DNA of 64,000 nucleotides from Achatina immaculata (taxonomy: Eukaryota > Mollusca > Gastropoda > Stylommatophora > Achatinidae). Below the pieces are notes generated by a model. It saw only the letters and a list, made by a program, of their open reading frames with translations. It had not been told where the DNA came from and did no database searches. Each line of letters starts with the position of its first letter. Position 1 is the first letter of the stretch. The position numbers and the translations under genes were made by a program. Positions 23,267 through 32,944 of the stretch are shown piece by piece. The stretch is from contig CM019691.1 in assembly GCA_009760885.1 (NCBI GenBank), positions 32,873,814 through 32,937,813 of the forward strand. Reading direction: 5' to 3'.

Positions 23267-24343
23267 CACTGCTGGTGAGACTCTTCGGCTGCCGCGAGTG
23301 GAGTGAAGCTCCTCCCGGTCAAGGAAGAAACTGCAGAAAAGAATAAAGGTTGTTGTGCGGCGTCGATGTGAACAGGTGAAGGAAAGGATAAAGTGAAGTT
23401 TAATCGATATGTCCAGTAGTATCGCTGTGAGAGCTACACATACCATGGCGCCTCTGCTCTAGAGGCCGGCCACGTCCGAAATACACCTACACTGATGAAA
23501 TATGCCTAAACCGGCATACACCAGGGGTGAAACTTGGTCACAGCTCTAGAGGTCGGTCACGTCCGATATACACCCATACTGGTGAAATTTGCCTAAACCG
23601 GCACACACCAGGGGTGAAACTTGAAGGCTACACATGTCACAGTACCTCTGCTCTAGAGATCGGTCACGTCCCAAACACGCCCATACTGGGATAATATGCC
23701 TAAACCGGCTCAACCCAGGGGTGGAAGTCACTAATGGCGAGGATTCGGGATTCGTCCTCCTGGACAAAAGCTCTATCGTGGTCACATCTAGGAAAGGTAG
23801 CGGCCACGACCACAAAATGCTGAAGTCGGAGACACTGGACCAGGGCAATCTAGATGGACAGCCACCTCTCACCCGTCGGGGATGTATGCATATCCTAATC
23901 ACGCTGAGGTTTTCCGGTGAGAAAGTCCAGGACTGGACGGGCAAGCACCTCTCACCCGGCGGTGATACACGGGTATCTCAAAACACGTCGAGATTTTCCG
24001 GTGAGAAAGTCCAAATCTGGCCTGGGTGGGCCACCACCTCTCACCCAGCGGGGATATACTGATATCCAAAACACGTCGAGGTTTTCCGGTGAGAAAGTCC
24101 AACTCGAGACTAAACTGGTGCAACGAAAACCACGGTGTCACGCAATCTCACTTCTGAGACCCACAAAGAATACAGGCTCAAGCCGTTCGATACTATGAAC
24201 TTCTTGTGGTCCTCTCGGGGATCTCGTGTGGTCCTTTCAGGGACCACCATAGGGACCACGGTACTTAACGAGGACCACAGGCGTAAATTCAGTAGGATCA
24301 CAGGGCGATCTTGGTGGTAGAAGCGAACGAAGAAGAAGAAGAA
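23267..24343 (+). mobile_element. Repeat Z copy 2, inside the minisatellite
   Basis: Flanked by gctagtctgat (23,256-23,266) and gctagtctaat (24,344-24,354), a duplication of 11 bp with one mismatch. The flanks are array units, so the duplication is less diagnostic here. It starts at CACTGCTGGTGAG and ends in (GAA)n. It has the same internal modules as the other copies. Confidence 0.87.
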
Positions 24344-24500
24344 GCTAGTCTAATCTACAAGCTTTTGCAAGGCAAGTTTACACATTTTTACTAGGCTAGT
24401 TTAGACTCTTTTGCCAAACTAGTTTACAGATTTTTTTGCTAGACTAGTCCACACACCTTTGCTAGCCTTGTCTACATACTTTTTCCTCAGCTAGTCCACC
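24344..24500. repeat. 23-bp minisatellite, block 2
   Basis: 'gctagtctaatctacaagct' and drifted units resume after Repeat Z and stop at the (ATC)n tail of LINE-B. Confidence 0.8.
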
Positions 24501-24502
24501 AT

Positions 24503-25666
24503 CATCATCATCAAAATCATCATCATCACAATCATCATCACAATCATCATCATCATCATCATCAAGTGCCGTGTTGACTGCCGTTGGCTATTAAGCTTCT
24601 CCAGAGTACACAATCCTTCATGCAGGCCATCAGCTCAGTTGGTGATCTCCTCTCACACCATCCCGTCAGACTGTCCAATATCATTTCTCTTGGTCTTCCT
24701 CTTGATCTTCTTCCTTCAATTTTTCCTGTTGTTATAATATTTCAATGCCCCCTCTTCTCATTGCATGTTCTATGAAAGTACATTGTCTCTCTCTTATTTT
24801 TTTTACAAGATTTTTTGTCTCTCCAGCTCTTCTCATACACTCTTCATTAGTTACTTTTGCCGTCCAGGGGATTCGCAACATTCTTCTAATAAATCACATT
24901 TCTGCTGTTTCCATGATTTTTGTGCAGACTTGCCTATTGTCCATGATTCACTTCCATATAACAAGATAGGTTCAATATAGCATTTTAGGACTCGTTTTCT
25001 AACATTCATTGATAAGGATCTGTTGGCTAACATGTTTCTCATTCTCTGAAATGCAGTCTTTGCTTGGCCTATTCTGTTCCTAATTTCTGTTCTGCATTTC
25101 CCATCTGAAGTTATTAGTGCTCCAATGTATTTGAATTTCTGCACCTGCTTTAGAATAGTTCCATTTAATTTTATACTGCATGTTGGTGGATTCTGTTTCT
25201 TAGATATAACCATAGTCTCTGTCTTTTTGGTGTTCAAAGTAAGGCCTTTCTGTTTACTTTCTTTGGCGACTTTATCCAAGAGATTTTGCAGGTCTTGTTG
25301 GTTCTCAGCTATCAGTACTGTGTCGTCAGCATACCGAAGGTTGTTAATATTGTATCCTCCAATTTTTATACCTGGTTCTGTGATGATCGTTCTTAGAATA
25401 TTCTCGCTGTACAGAGAAAAAAGGTCTGGAGATATTACACGTCCTTGTCGCACCCTTTGTTTTATAGGTTGATATTTTCCAGTTCTATTTTCAACTCGAA
25501 TTGCTGCTTCTTGCTGCCAGTATAGATGCTTTATAGTCCTCAGGTCTTTGCCGTCTATATTGATGTCTTCAAGTATTTTAATAATTTCATTATGTTTCAC
25601 CTTGTCGAATGCCTTGGTGTAATGAATGAAGCATAAGCAGAGATTTTTCTATACTTCTAAACTCTT
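24503..25666 (-). pseudogene. LINE-B minus copy, 3' half (RT core to tail)
   Basis: Minus-strand ORF at 24,851-25,600 with KHNEIIKILEDINIDG, RQGRVISPDLFSLY, NNLRYADDTVLIAENQQ (catalytic YADD) and FKYIGALITSDGKCRTEI. The C-terminal GRPREM-type and 'WRSIIANA' segments lie toward 24,560. It ends in an (ATG)n tail at 24,503-24,566. The 5' half continues at 29,040 on the far side of the Nimb-like insertion. A stop (tag) near 25,650 breaks the junction-proximal frame. Confidence 0.88.
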
Positions 25667-25892
25667 CCTTCTTCTTCTTCTTCGTTCGCATTGTCTGTCT
25701 ATATCTGCAGTCCTGTCTCTTCGACAAATTTAACTGTTTTTTTTTGTAATTCATATATGGAACCATAGAGCTTATCTTCTTTAGTGGTTTCACTGGGCCA
25801 GTAATTATTTCTCAGTGTCTCATAGTTGATGCAGTTTTGGAGGATATGTTCCACAGTTTGGGGCACCTGGGCACATGTACACAGATTAGTAA

Positions 25893-26622
25893 TCATTTAT
25901 TTGCATGTCCCTTGCGGAACTTTGCCTTCCTAACACCACTCCTGTAGGCCTCTTGGTTGTGAGCAAGGTGGCCTGCCGCTGATGCATCCATTTGCAGATC
26001 ATCAACGATGTCTTGCAACCATCTTCGCTTGGTCTTCTTCTCTTTCTTTTTCCCATTATGTACTCTTCCAAGACGGTCTTCTCTAGATTATCATGACGTT
26101 TAATGTGTCCAAAATATTTAAGTTTTCTCTCTTTAATCCTCTTTACTAGCCAGCCTTCTTTAATATTAAGCTCTTGTAGTATAGATATATTTGTTCTTTT
26201 TTGTGTTCATGATATTTGGAGAACTCTTCTGTAGCATTTACATTCAAAGGCATTTATGTGTTTCTCAGCTGTTTTGTTAAGTGTCCAGGTCTCACAGGCA
26301 TATGTTGCGATGAGAAAGATGCAAGCCCTTAAAAATCTTATTTTTGTGATTCTGTCTGCTCCGCTCCACAGATTCTTTAGTTGTTTTACTTTCTGAAGAG
26401 CGATAGATGTCCTCCTTTTAATTTCCCTCATTGTATCTCCATTATTAGTTAGTAGTGATCCAAGATATTCATAACTCTCCACTTCTTGCAGTTTTCCCTC
26501 ATTGATACATATTTCAGCTGCCTTGTTTTTTTGTGGTTTTTTTTGTCAGTTGTCATCAATTTAGTTTTCTTTGCATTAAGATAGAGGTTTTGCTCTTCGC
26601 TGTTATTACGGACTGACATAAA
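25893..26622 (-). pseudogene. LINE-A copy b, inside the Nimb-like element
   Basis: Minus strand: RNNSEEQNLYLNAKKTKL, ESYEYLGSLLTNNGD, RACIFLIATYACETWTLNKT and KCYRRVLQIS. The 3' end is 'gttccgcaagggacatgcaa' at 25,893-25,925. A 16-base word at the right junction (aaccggcatacaccgg, 26,622-26,640) resembles Repeat Z, which may be chance. The RT active site is absent. Confidence 0.82.
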
Positions 26623-26639
26623 CCGGCATACACCGGTAC

Positions 26640-28633
26640 TTTCTAGGTACCATTTTAGCATCAGGTCAATTATGCGTTCCATTATTTTGCAGAGGCAGTT
26701 AGTGAGACTGATTGGCCTGTAGTTGGAGGCTGTATCACTATTTTTCCTGGCTTTAACAGTGGTACCATGCTTGCTTCCTTCCAGATTTGAGGTAACTTAC
26801 CTGTGCTCCAGCACATATTGAAGATATCCAACAGTTTCCCATTACTGCCATTCAAAGGTTCTTGATCATTTCATTGAACACTCTATCTGGTCCTGGTGAT
26901 TTCCTTGGTTTCAGTTTACTGACTGCTAGGTTTATCTCGCTGCGTGTGATTGGTGCATCCATGACCTCCACTTTTCTGACTTGTTCCTATTCTTTCTGTA
27001 GGTCAGTGCGCACTGTACGCTCTTTCTCTGGATGGATATCAATGTTGCAGTCTTGTGTAAACATGCGAGCAAAGTGATCTGCCACCTGTTTACCTGTAAG
27101 AGTTTTCCCATCCTCTATTAGAGTAATCTTTGTACTTCTTCCAGTACTCTCATCGTTTAACTGTTTGATTAGTTTCCACAGTTTTCTTCCATCCTTTTCA
27201 AAGTTTAGGGACTCTGTTTTCTCTCTCCAACTTTCCCGTCTGGTTTGTAGCTTGGCTGTCTGAAATTTGGCCTTAGTATGTTGGTAATTATTGTGGTGTT
27301 CTTGGCATGGTCTATTTTCTGCTTGCTTTCAAGCTGTTTCCACGTCATCATGGAGTTTTCCCAGCTCACTAGACCAGCATGGTTTATAGTCCCTACGAGC
27401 TTCTCTGGGAATGGTTTCACGGGCTGCCTGAAGGATACAAGCATTGAATTCCTTCACTATGCTCTTAATATCCTTACCTTCTATGGACAGCTGTCCCACC
27501 AGGATACCTGTACGATGTCTGCACACTGTCCAATTTGCTTTTTTAATAGTTCCATCTGGGGAGAGGGCTACTGGGGTTAATGAGTTAATTTTCTGTTGTC
27601 AGGAAGACTGATCGATGGTCGCTACCTCCAAGTTGTTTTCCAACTTCACGTGTAATGTTCCACTTCAGATCTGGAGAGTGGAATGCCAGATCTGGTGTTG
27701 AGGTTGTATGCCAAGCCTTGAGTAAAATGTTGGGGGATCCATTGGCTGGTTGATCAGGAGAAGTCCCTTATCATCCTGCCACCTCTCAACTTTCTCTCCT
27801 CTCTTGTCTATGTGGTCATAGCCCCAGCTCTAGGAATGGCTGTTAAAATCACCACAGACCATCAGTCTCTCTTTGTGGGATTGTTTCTAGAGCAAGTGGG
27901 CGTCATTATAACAGTAATAGTTAAGGAAGTGGAAGTCTGTATTATTGGTTTTTAGATGGATCATCTGGTATTCGGCTCCTTCCATGTACACTTCCAACTG
28001 ACATGCGCTGATGTTATTCTTAACAAATATAAGTACTCCTCCTTTTCTTCTGTCCTGTCGGTCTGATCTAAAACACTGGTAGCCTCTGATTTTAAAGGCG
28101 GCATCTTTGGTTAGGTGTGTCTCCTGTATGCAGCATATGCTTACCTTCTCTGCAAAGAGTATGTTCTCTAGTTCCACCTTTTTGCTATAGCCATCTCTAA
28201 CACTGCTGACACCCTCAGCATTCCACTCCATTATTTTAAGTTCTTGCTTTTTGGCCGTTTTCTGCCGTTGTATTTTTTGGCCAGTAGCTCTACTCTCGTG
28301 TCTCCTGACTCCACAAGACGAACTGAGAGGACCTCCAGTAGCATTGGGTGGACCCTTTCGAGGCAAGGAGCCAGGCACTGCAACTGGCTGGTTAGTCTTC
28401 ACAGGGCGAGCACCATGTTTGAATACTGCAGATGGAGACATTTCATTAGCGATAATGCGTGTTACCCTGATTTTTGCGATGCGCCTTTTGGCTGGGTAAC
28501 TGACTTCAGCACCTTTCCTTGCTAGGGCAGACTGTGGTCTTGCTCGGACTGCCATGAAGACAGTGGTGTAGGCTGGCCTGGCCATAACTTTGTTTTCCAG
28601 CCTCTGGTGGCTGTACGTAAGTCCCTTCTCCAT
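26640..28633 (-). pseudogene. Nimb-like ORF: basic N-terminus plus apurinic endonuclease, broken
   Basis: The open part (27,887-28,633) has a basic, Pro-rich N-terminal region (ARPAYTTVFMAVRARPQS...). An exonuclease-endonuclease-phosphatase fold follows: LKIMEWNAEGVS, then CCIQETHLTKDA (catalytic Glu) and GGVLIFVKNNIS. After frameshifts come SWGYDHIDKRGEKVERW and a GGSDHRS segment (the SDH motif). At 26,640 the frame reaches MERIIDLMLKWYLES of the RT N-terminal part and stops at the LINE-A junction. The normal protein nicks target DNA and primes reverse transcription. This copy cannot. Confidence 0.82.
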
Positions 28634-29039
28634 GTCAGATGGTTTGGAGACAGTTCAACAAAGACACTTCGACTTTGGGATGAGGAATACGATGAGTGCT
28701 TCAACGATATCCATTCCACACCATCTACAGTCTACTGGCTGTTTTGTTTACATCATTCTGATAGCCACTGTAGTAAAGACTCATAGGCTTGTCACGTAAT
28801 GGATTCATTGGTTTCACACCAGACTTTCCTCATCCCCGCCGGAGATCTCCATGTCCCCATCCGTCCACCAATCTGACATTACATATTACAAAAATAAAAA
28901 TTACAGTTAGTGTTGATTGCTACAGGTTTCTAGGCTACAGAAGTAGGTCAGAGTTTTTAAGCAAACAGATCTATGTTCCATGTCTCACAAAAACTATGTT
29001 AAGATAAGTGTGCTCTTAACACAGTTGTTCCCAGGGGAA

Positions 29040-30200
29040 AAGCTCTTTCTGTTAGTGTTCGTAAAGCATAAATGGCATTGTGTGTTCTCTTTCCTTCAAC
29101 AAATCCAAACTGTTTATCTGCTATTTCCATTTTTATCTTTTTCCTTGTTCTTTTCATAATGATTCTCAGAGTAGCTTCGTTATGTGACATGAGAGGATGA
29201 TAGTCCGGTGGTCATCACATTCCTTTGCACCTGGTTTCTTTGTAGTGCTATAAACGTGGATTTAAGCAAGTCACTAGGCATATAACCATTGTTGTAAATG
29301 TCATTCAGTAACTTGGTTATTATTTTTATACCTATCTCCTCTAGCGCCTCTTTTTCTTCTATTGTTATATTATCAGTCCAGTCACTTTTCCTTTCTTCAT
29401 GTGTTTGATGGCATCTATGATTTTCGTCTTCAAGTATTGGCGGTCCATCACAGTTTTCAGTATCTGGTGTTAATTCTGGTCTTTCTCCTCCATATAGCTC
29501 ACTGATGTACTCCGTCCACAATGTCTTCTTTTTTCATTAACATTTTACCTTCTTTTGATTTCAGGCATCCTGTGGTATGTTTTGTTTTCCTGCCTGTGAG
29601 TTCACTAATTCGTTTGTGCATGTATTTTGCTGTCTTTATTATGGGAGTCCTCTATCTGCCTGCACTGTTCATTTAACCACACTTCCGTTGCTTCTCTGCA
29701 TTTTGGGTCTTATTTCTGTATTTATCTTGCTATATTTTTCTTGGTTATTTTTAATCCTCCTCCTCTTGTCCATCAGTCCTAAGATGTCATCTGTCATCCA
29801 TTTATTTCTAGGGGCTTCTTGTTTCAGTGGTATTATCTCCTTAACAGTTTGGTGGATAGAATCTCTTATCATTGCCTATTGTTCATCTATACTATTTATC
29901 TTTGCTATTGCATTGTATCTATTTGTTATAATAACTTTGTATTGTTCTCGCAGTTCTTTGTCATGTTTAAGGAGTTCTGTATTCCGTTTGATGTTTCTCA
30001 CATTTCTGCATGCTTTCTTTAGCTTTATTCTAATTTTTCCACAGAGTGGATCATGGTCACTATTGCATTCGTCTCCTGGAATGGTTGTTGTTGTCAGTAA
30101 TGCATTGCGGAATCGTTTGTTGATTAATATGCAGCCTATCTGGTTAAAAGTCTTTTTGTCTTGACTGCACCATGTTGACAGTCGAGGATATCCTTAAGGT
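29040..30200 (-). pseudogene. LINE-B minus copy, middle part (endonuclease end to RT start)
   Basis: Minus-strand coding text reads from about 30,165 (SRQKDF, FNQIGC) through SDHDPLCGKIRIKLKKACRN, TDDILGLMDKRRR and DNITIEEKEALEEIGIKI to MSHNEATLRIIMKRTRKK and IYALRTLTER. It stops at the Nimb insertion at 29,040. Frameshifts break it into several frames. It is nearly identical to the plus-strand copy at 33.1-34.2 kb. Long plus-strand frames here are antisense shadows. Confidence 0.83.
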
Positions 30201-30665
30201 TTGGCTCACGACGTCCAAAGCCACTTGAAGCAGAGCCTTACATATGTTGGCACCAGAAAATGTAACCGCCCCCGCTGCGTTACCTGCCCGGTAGTCTGGG
30301 AAACGAACACAATCACCTTTCCCAAAACTACCCTCACTCTTCATGAGGGATTCACATGCGAGTCCCGTAATGTGATCTATGTTATCGTATGCAAAAGATG
30401 CAGGATAACATATATTAGTGAGACTGGCCTCAGATTAGGGGACCGCATGCAAAAACATCTGTACCGAATCGCCCAGCATGCTTCGAAACCAGTCCCAAAT
30501 CATTGCAATGGCCCCAACCACAGAGGCAAATCTGATTTTCTGGTAACAGCCATCAAACAATGTCACGCAGATGACACAAGCCGCCTGGCACTTGAGAACC
30601 GCTGCATTCAAAATTATGGGACGCTAGAGCCACATGGGTTAAACTCGCTGTTTAGCTACACGTAA
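30201..30665 (+). pseudogene. GIY-YIG endonuclease C-terminus of a Penelope-like element
   Basis: The 155 residues begin in the linker: CNRPRCVTCP is the Cys cluster found before the endonuclease in PLEs. RNVIYVIVCKRC...YISETGLRLGDRMQKHL matches the GIY-YIG core (IYVI/YISETG and the Arg-His helix). LENRCIQNYGTLEPHGLN is the usual 'E..wi..l.tl.P.GLN' ending with the metal-binding Glu. The stretch is fully open and ends in TAA. PLEs pair this nuclease with a telomerase-like RT. That RT is missing here, so I call it a truncated copy. Confidence 0.83.
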
Positions 30666-31045
30666 CATTCTCTTCAATCATTATAGTACCTCTCCACTAA
30701 ATCCACCCATTCTTACTTTTCAAACTTCCTCACAGCATCACTCTACAACCCTTCTTCCCCAATCATCTGTTTCAACTTCTCCTAGCTAGGTCAATATTGT
30801 ATCACTCTCTCTCCCCTCCCCGGTTCCCCATCCACCACCCCCAGTTACAACCCACCGATCACATGTGACAGGTCTCTATTTAAACAGTCTCCACGTTCTA
30901 CTAAATCTGTTCCTGACACACACCGCCGGACAAGTCACACCTTACAATTTACAGCTAAGTACCCTAAAAAAATTTTTTTAAATAGTATTCATGTGAATCT
31001 ATACTTTATCTCCTCTCTCTATTTCTTCGTCCTGTATGTTTTTGT

Positions 31046-31075
31046 ATGATTAAGGCTCACGCCGAAACGTCACAA
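31046..31075 (+). ncRNA. Degenerate hammerhead-like motif in PLE tail
   Basis: 'tgatta' + 'aggc-tcac-gcc' + 'gaaac' + 'gtc' fits the order CUGANGA, stem II, GAAA, stem III with two core mismatches. A GGC/GCC stem with a 4-base loop is visible. The related site is 5187-5220. PLE hammerheads are known, but activity of this one is doubtful. Confidence 0.3.
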
Positions 31076-31181
31076 CTTTGTAATCGTTAAGTAATAAAGC
31101 TGCTCCTATTTTTTCCTATTTTATACATTCTGGTATCACAGCTTTACTGCAGTGCTTCTTGTGTAGTTATATACATAAACA

Positions 31182-31984
31182 CTAATTATTGTATAATATT
31201 TATGTTTACTGGTCGTCCTTTCAGTTGGGCTAGCAGGACTCGGTCCGAAATGTTCAGATATCCTACAGTTGTCCTTGCTGTTTGTTCGTCAAATATTATT
31301 CCTACTCCTCGTTCATGTTTCTCACTTCCTGGATATATTATTGTATATTTATCAGAGTTTATCTCCCCTGCACTTGTCCATCTAACTTCATTCATTCCTA
31401 ATATGTTGATCTTCATCTTTTTCATTTCCCTCTTTACATTTTCTAATTTTCCAGCCTGGAATAAAGTTCTAACATTCCATGTTGCTATTTTGAACTTGTT
31501 AGTTTTGCCACCAGTAGCTTGATGACAATCTGGCCTCACCTGTGGCTCGTGAGCTGCCCTACCGGACGAGGCTGTTTCAGAGGAACATCCATTAACGTCG
31601 ATCATGACAAATCTATTACTCTGAATAAGCATAACTGTTCTTGGGAGCTGCAACAGTGGTTTCCCGTTGCCTTCTGTCGGTTTGTGTACGGACTCTCCGC
31701 TAGCCTTTGGACTCCCTGTCCTACCCGCAAGGCAGAGGAAGCGAGAGGTTTTAAGGCGCCTTTTACCCGCCTGGTATTCCCTTCACTGAGCAACTGAGGC
31801 ACTTTGTAGGAGCAGTAGAGCCACTTACTACTCCACCTCGCTCTCTGAGTCTACCGCCAGTTGGTCCGCACCTGCTTATTTGGGTAAATCCTTATTCACA
31901 GGGATCCTCCATATCTGGAGGACTTTCACCATCCGCCACGTGTGACACGCCGGGTTGGTGGTGGTCGCCCTAGCTTTACCAGTA
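31182..31984 (-). pseudogene. LINE 5' end (probably LINE-B): 5'UTR and endonuclease N-terminus
   Basis: The minus-strand ORF (31,186-31,653) contains FKIATWNVRTLFQAGKLENV, LGMNEVRWTSAGEI (catalytic Glu) and ERGVGIIFDEQTA, the N-terminal half of an apurinic-type LINE endonuclease. Upstream, to 31,984, a GC-richer untranslated stretch includes 'ggcaacgggaaaccactgtt', which I read as the element's 5'UTR. Orientation and position between PLE and minisatellite suggest it is the 5' end of the interrupted LINE-B minus copy, with ~0.5 kb of endonuclease lost at the PLE. Confidence 0.72.
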
Positions 31985-32935
31985 AGCTAATCCACACACT
32001 TTTACTAGGCTAGTGCACATACTTTTATTAGGCTAGTTTACATACTTTTGCTAGGCTAATCCACACACTTTTACTAGGCTAGTCCATACACTTTTTTTAG
32101 GTTAGTCGACACACTTTTATTAGGCTAGTTTACATACTTTTGCTAGGCTAATCCACACACTGTTGCTAAGCTAATCCACACACTGTAGCTAAGCTAATCC
32201 ACACACTTTTATTAGGCTAGTTTATATACTGTTGCTAAGCTAATCCACACACTTTTACTAGGCTAGTCCATACACTTTTACTAGGCTAGATTACATATTT
32301 TTGCTAGGCTAGTCGACACACTTTTACTAGGCTAGTCTACATGCTTTTGGTAGCCTGGTCCACACATTTTTCTAGGTTAGTTTACACATTTTGCAAGGCT
32401 AGTCCACATACTTTATCTAGGTTAGTCCACATATTTTATCTAGGTTAGTCCACATACTTTATCTAGGCTAGTCCACATACTTTATCTAGGTTAGTCCACA
32501 TACTTTATCTAGGTTAGTCCACATACTTTATCTAGGCTAGTCCACATACTTTATCTAGGCTAGTCCACATACTTTATCTAGGTTAGTCCACATACTTTAT
32601 CTAGGCTAGTCCACATACTTTATCTAGGCTAGTCCACATACTTTATCTAGGTTAGTCCACATACTTTATCTAGGTTAGTCCACATACTTTATCTAGGCTA
32701 GTCCACATACTTTATCTAGGTTAGTCCACATACTTTATCTAGGTTAGTCCACATACTTTATCTAGGTTAGTCCACATACTTTATCTAGGCTAGTCCACAT
32801 ATTTTATCTAGGCTAGTCCACATTCTTTATCTAGGTTAGTCCACATACTTTATCTAGGTTAGTCCACATACTTTATCTAGGTTAGTACATATACTTTATT
32901 TAGGTTGATCCATATATTTTTGCTAGTTTGGTCTA
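31985..32935. repeat. 23-bp minisatellite, block 3 (main array)
   Basis: About 40 units. The left part alternates 'aggctaatccacacactttt' types. The right part (32,390-32,900) is a homogeneous run of 'tccacatactttatctaggt' units that differ mainly at one C/T position. Confidence 0.95.
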
Positions 32936-32944
32936 CGTACTTTC

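Larger units (their letters stand above)
25667..29039 (-). mobile_element. Nimb/I-like LINE copy A, nested in LINE-B
   Basis: It starts (minus strand) at 'ttcccctgggaacaactg' and ends in GCGAACGAAGAAGAAGAAG at 25,667-25,690. The flanks aagagctt (29,040-29,047) and aagagttt (25,659-25,666) form an 8-bp TSD with one mismatch, and LINE-B reads on across it. The 3' end encodes VPQTVEHILQNC and NNYWPSETTKEDKLYGS, as in the copy at 57.8-60.9 kb. The RT palm, thumb and RNase H parts are missing between 26,640 and 25,890, where a LINE-A fragment sits. Confidence 0.85.
30200..31180 (+). mobile_element. Penelope-like element 3' portion
   Basis: Holds the GIY-YIG coding end, a ~390-bp 3' region and an 'aataaag' signal near 31,091. 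It sits between two parts of the LINE-B minus copy, in opposite orientation. The RT domain is absent, so it is 5'-truncated. Confidence 0.78.

Noticed and set aside
26622..26640. 16-base word shared with Repeat Z at the LINE-A/Nimb junction
   Set aside because: Too short to call a Repeat Z fragment. It could be chance or filler DNA.
29577..30164. 195-codon plus-strand ORF rich in Leu/Phe/Ile, resembling a membrane protein
   Set aside because: It is the antisense of LINE-B coding sequence and recurs on the opposite strand at 33,128-33,676. Hydrophobicity comes from the reverse complement of Lys/Asn-rich codons.
32390..32900. Regular short repeats suggesting a CRISPR-like array
   Set aside because: Units are contiguous with no unique spacers, and the genome is eukaryotic. 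It is a minisatellite.
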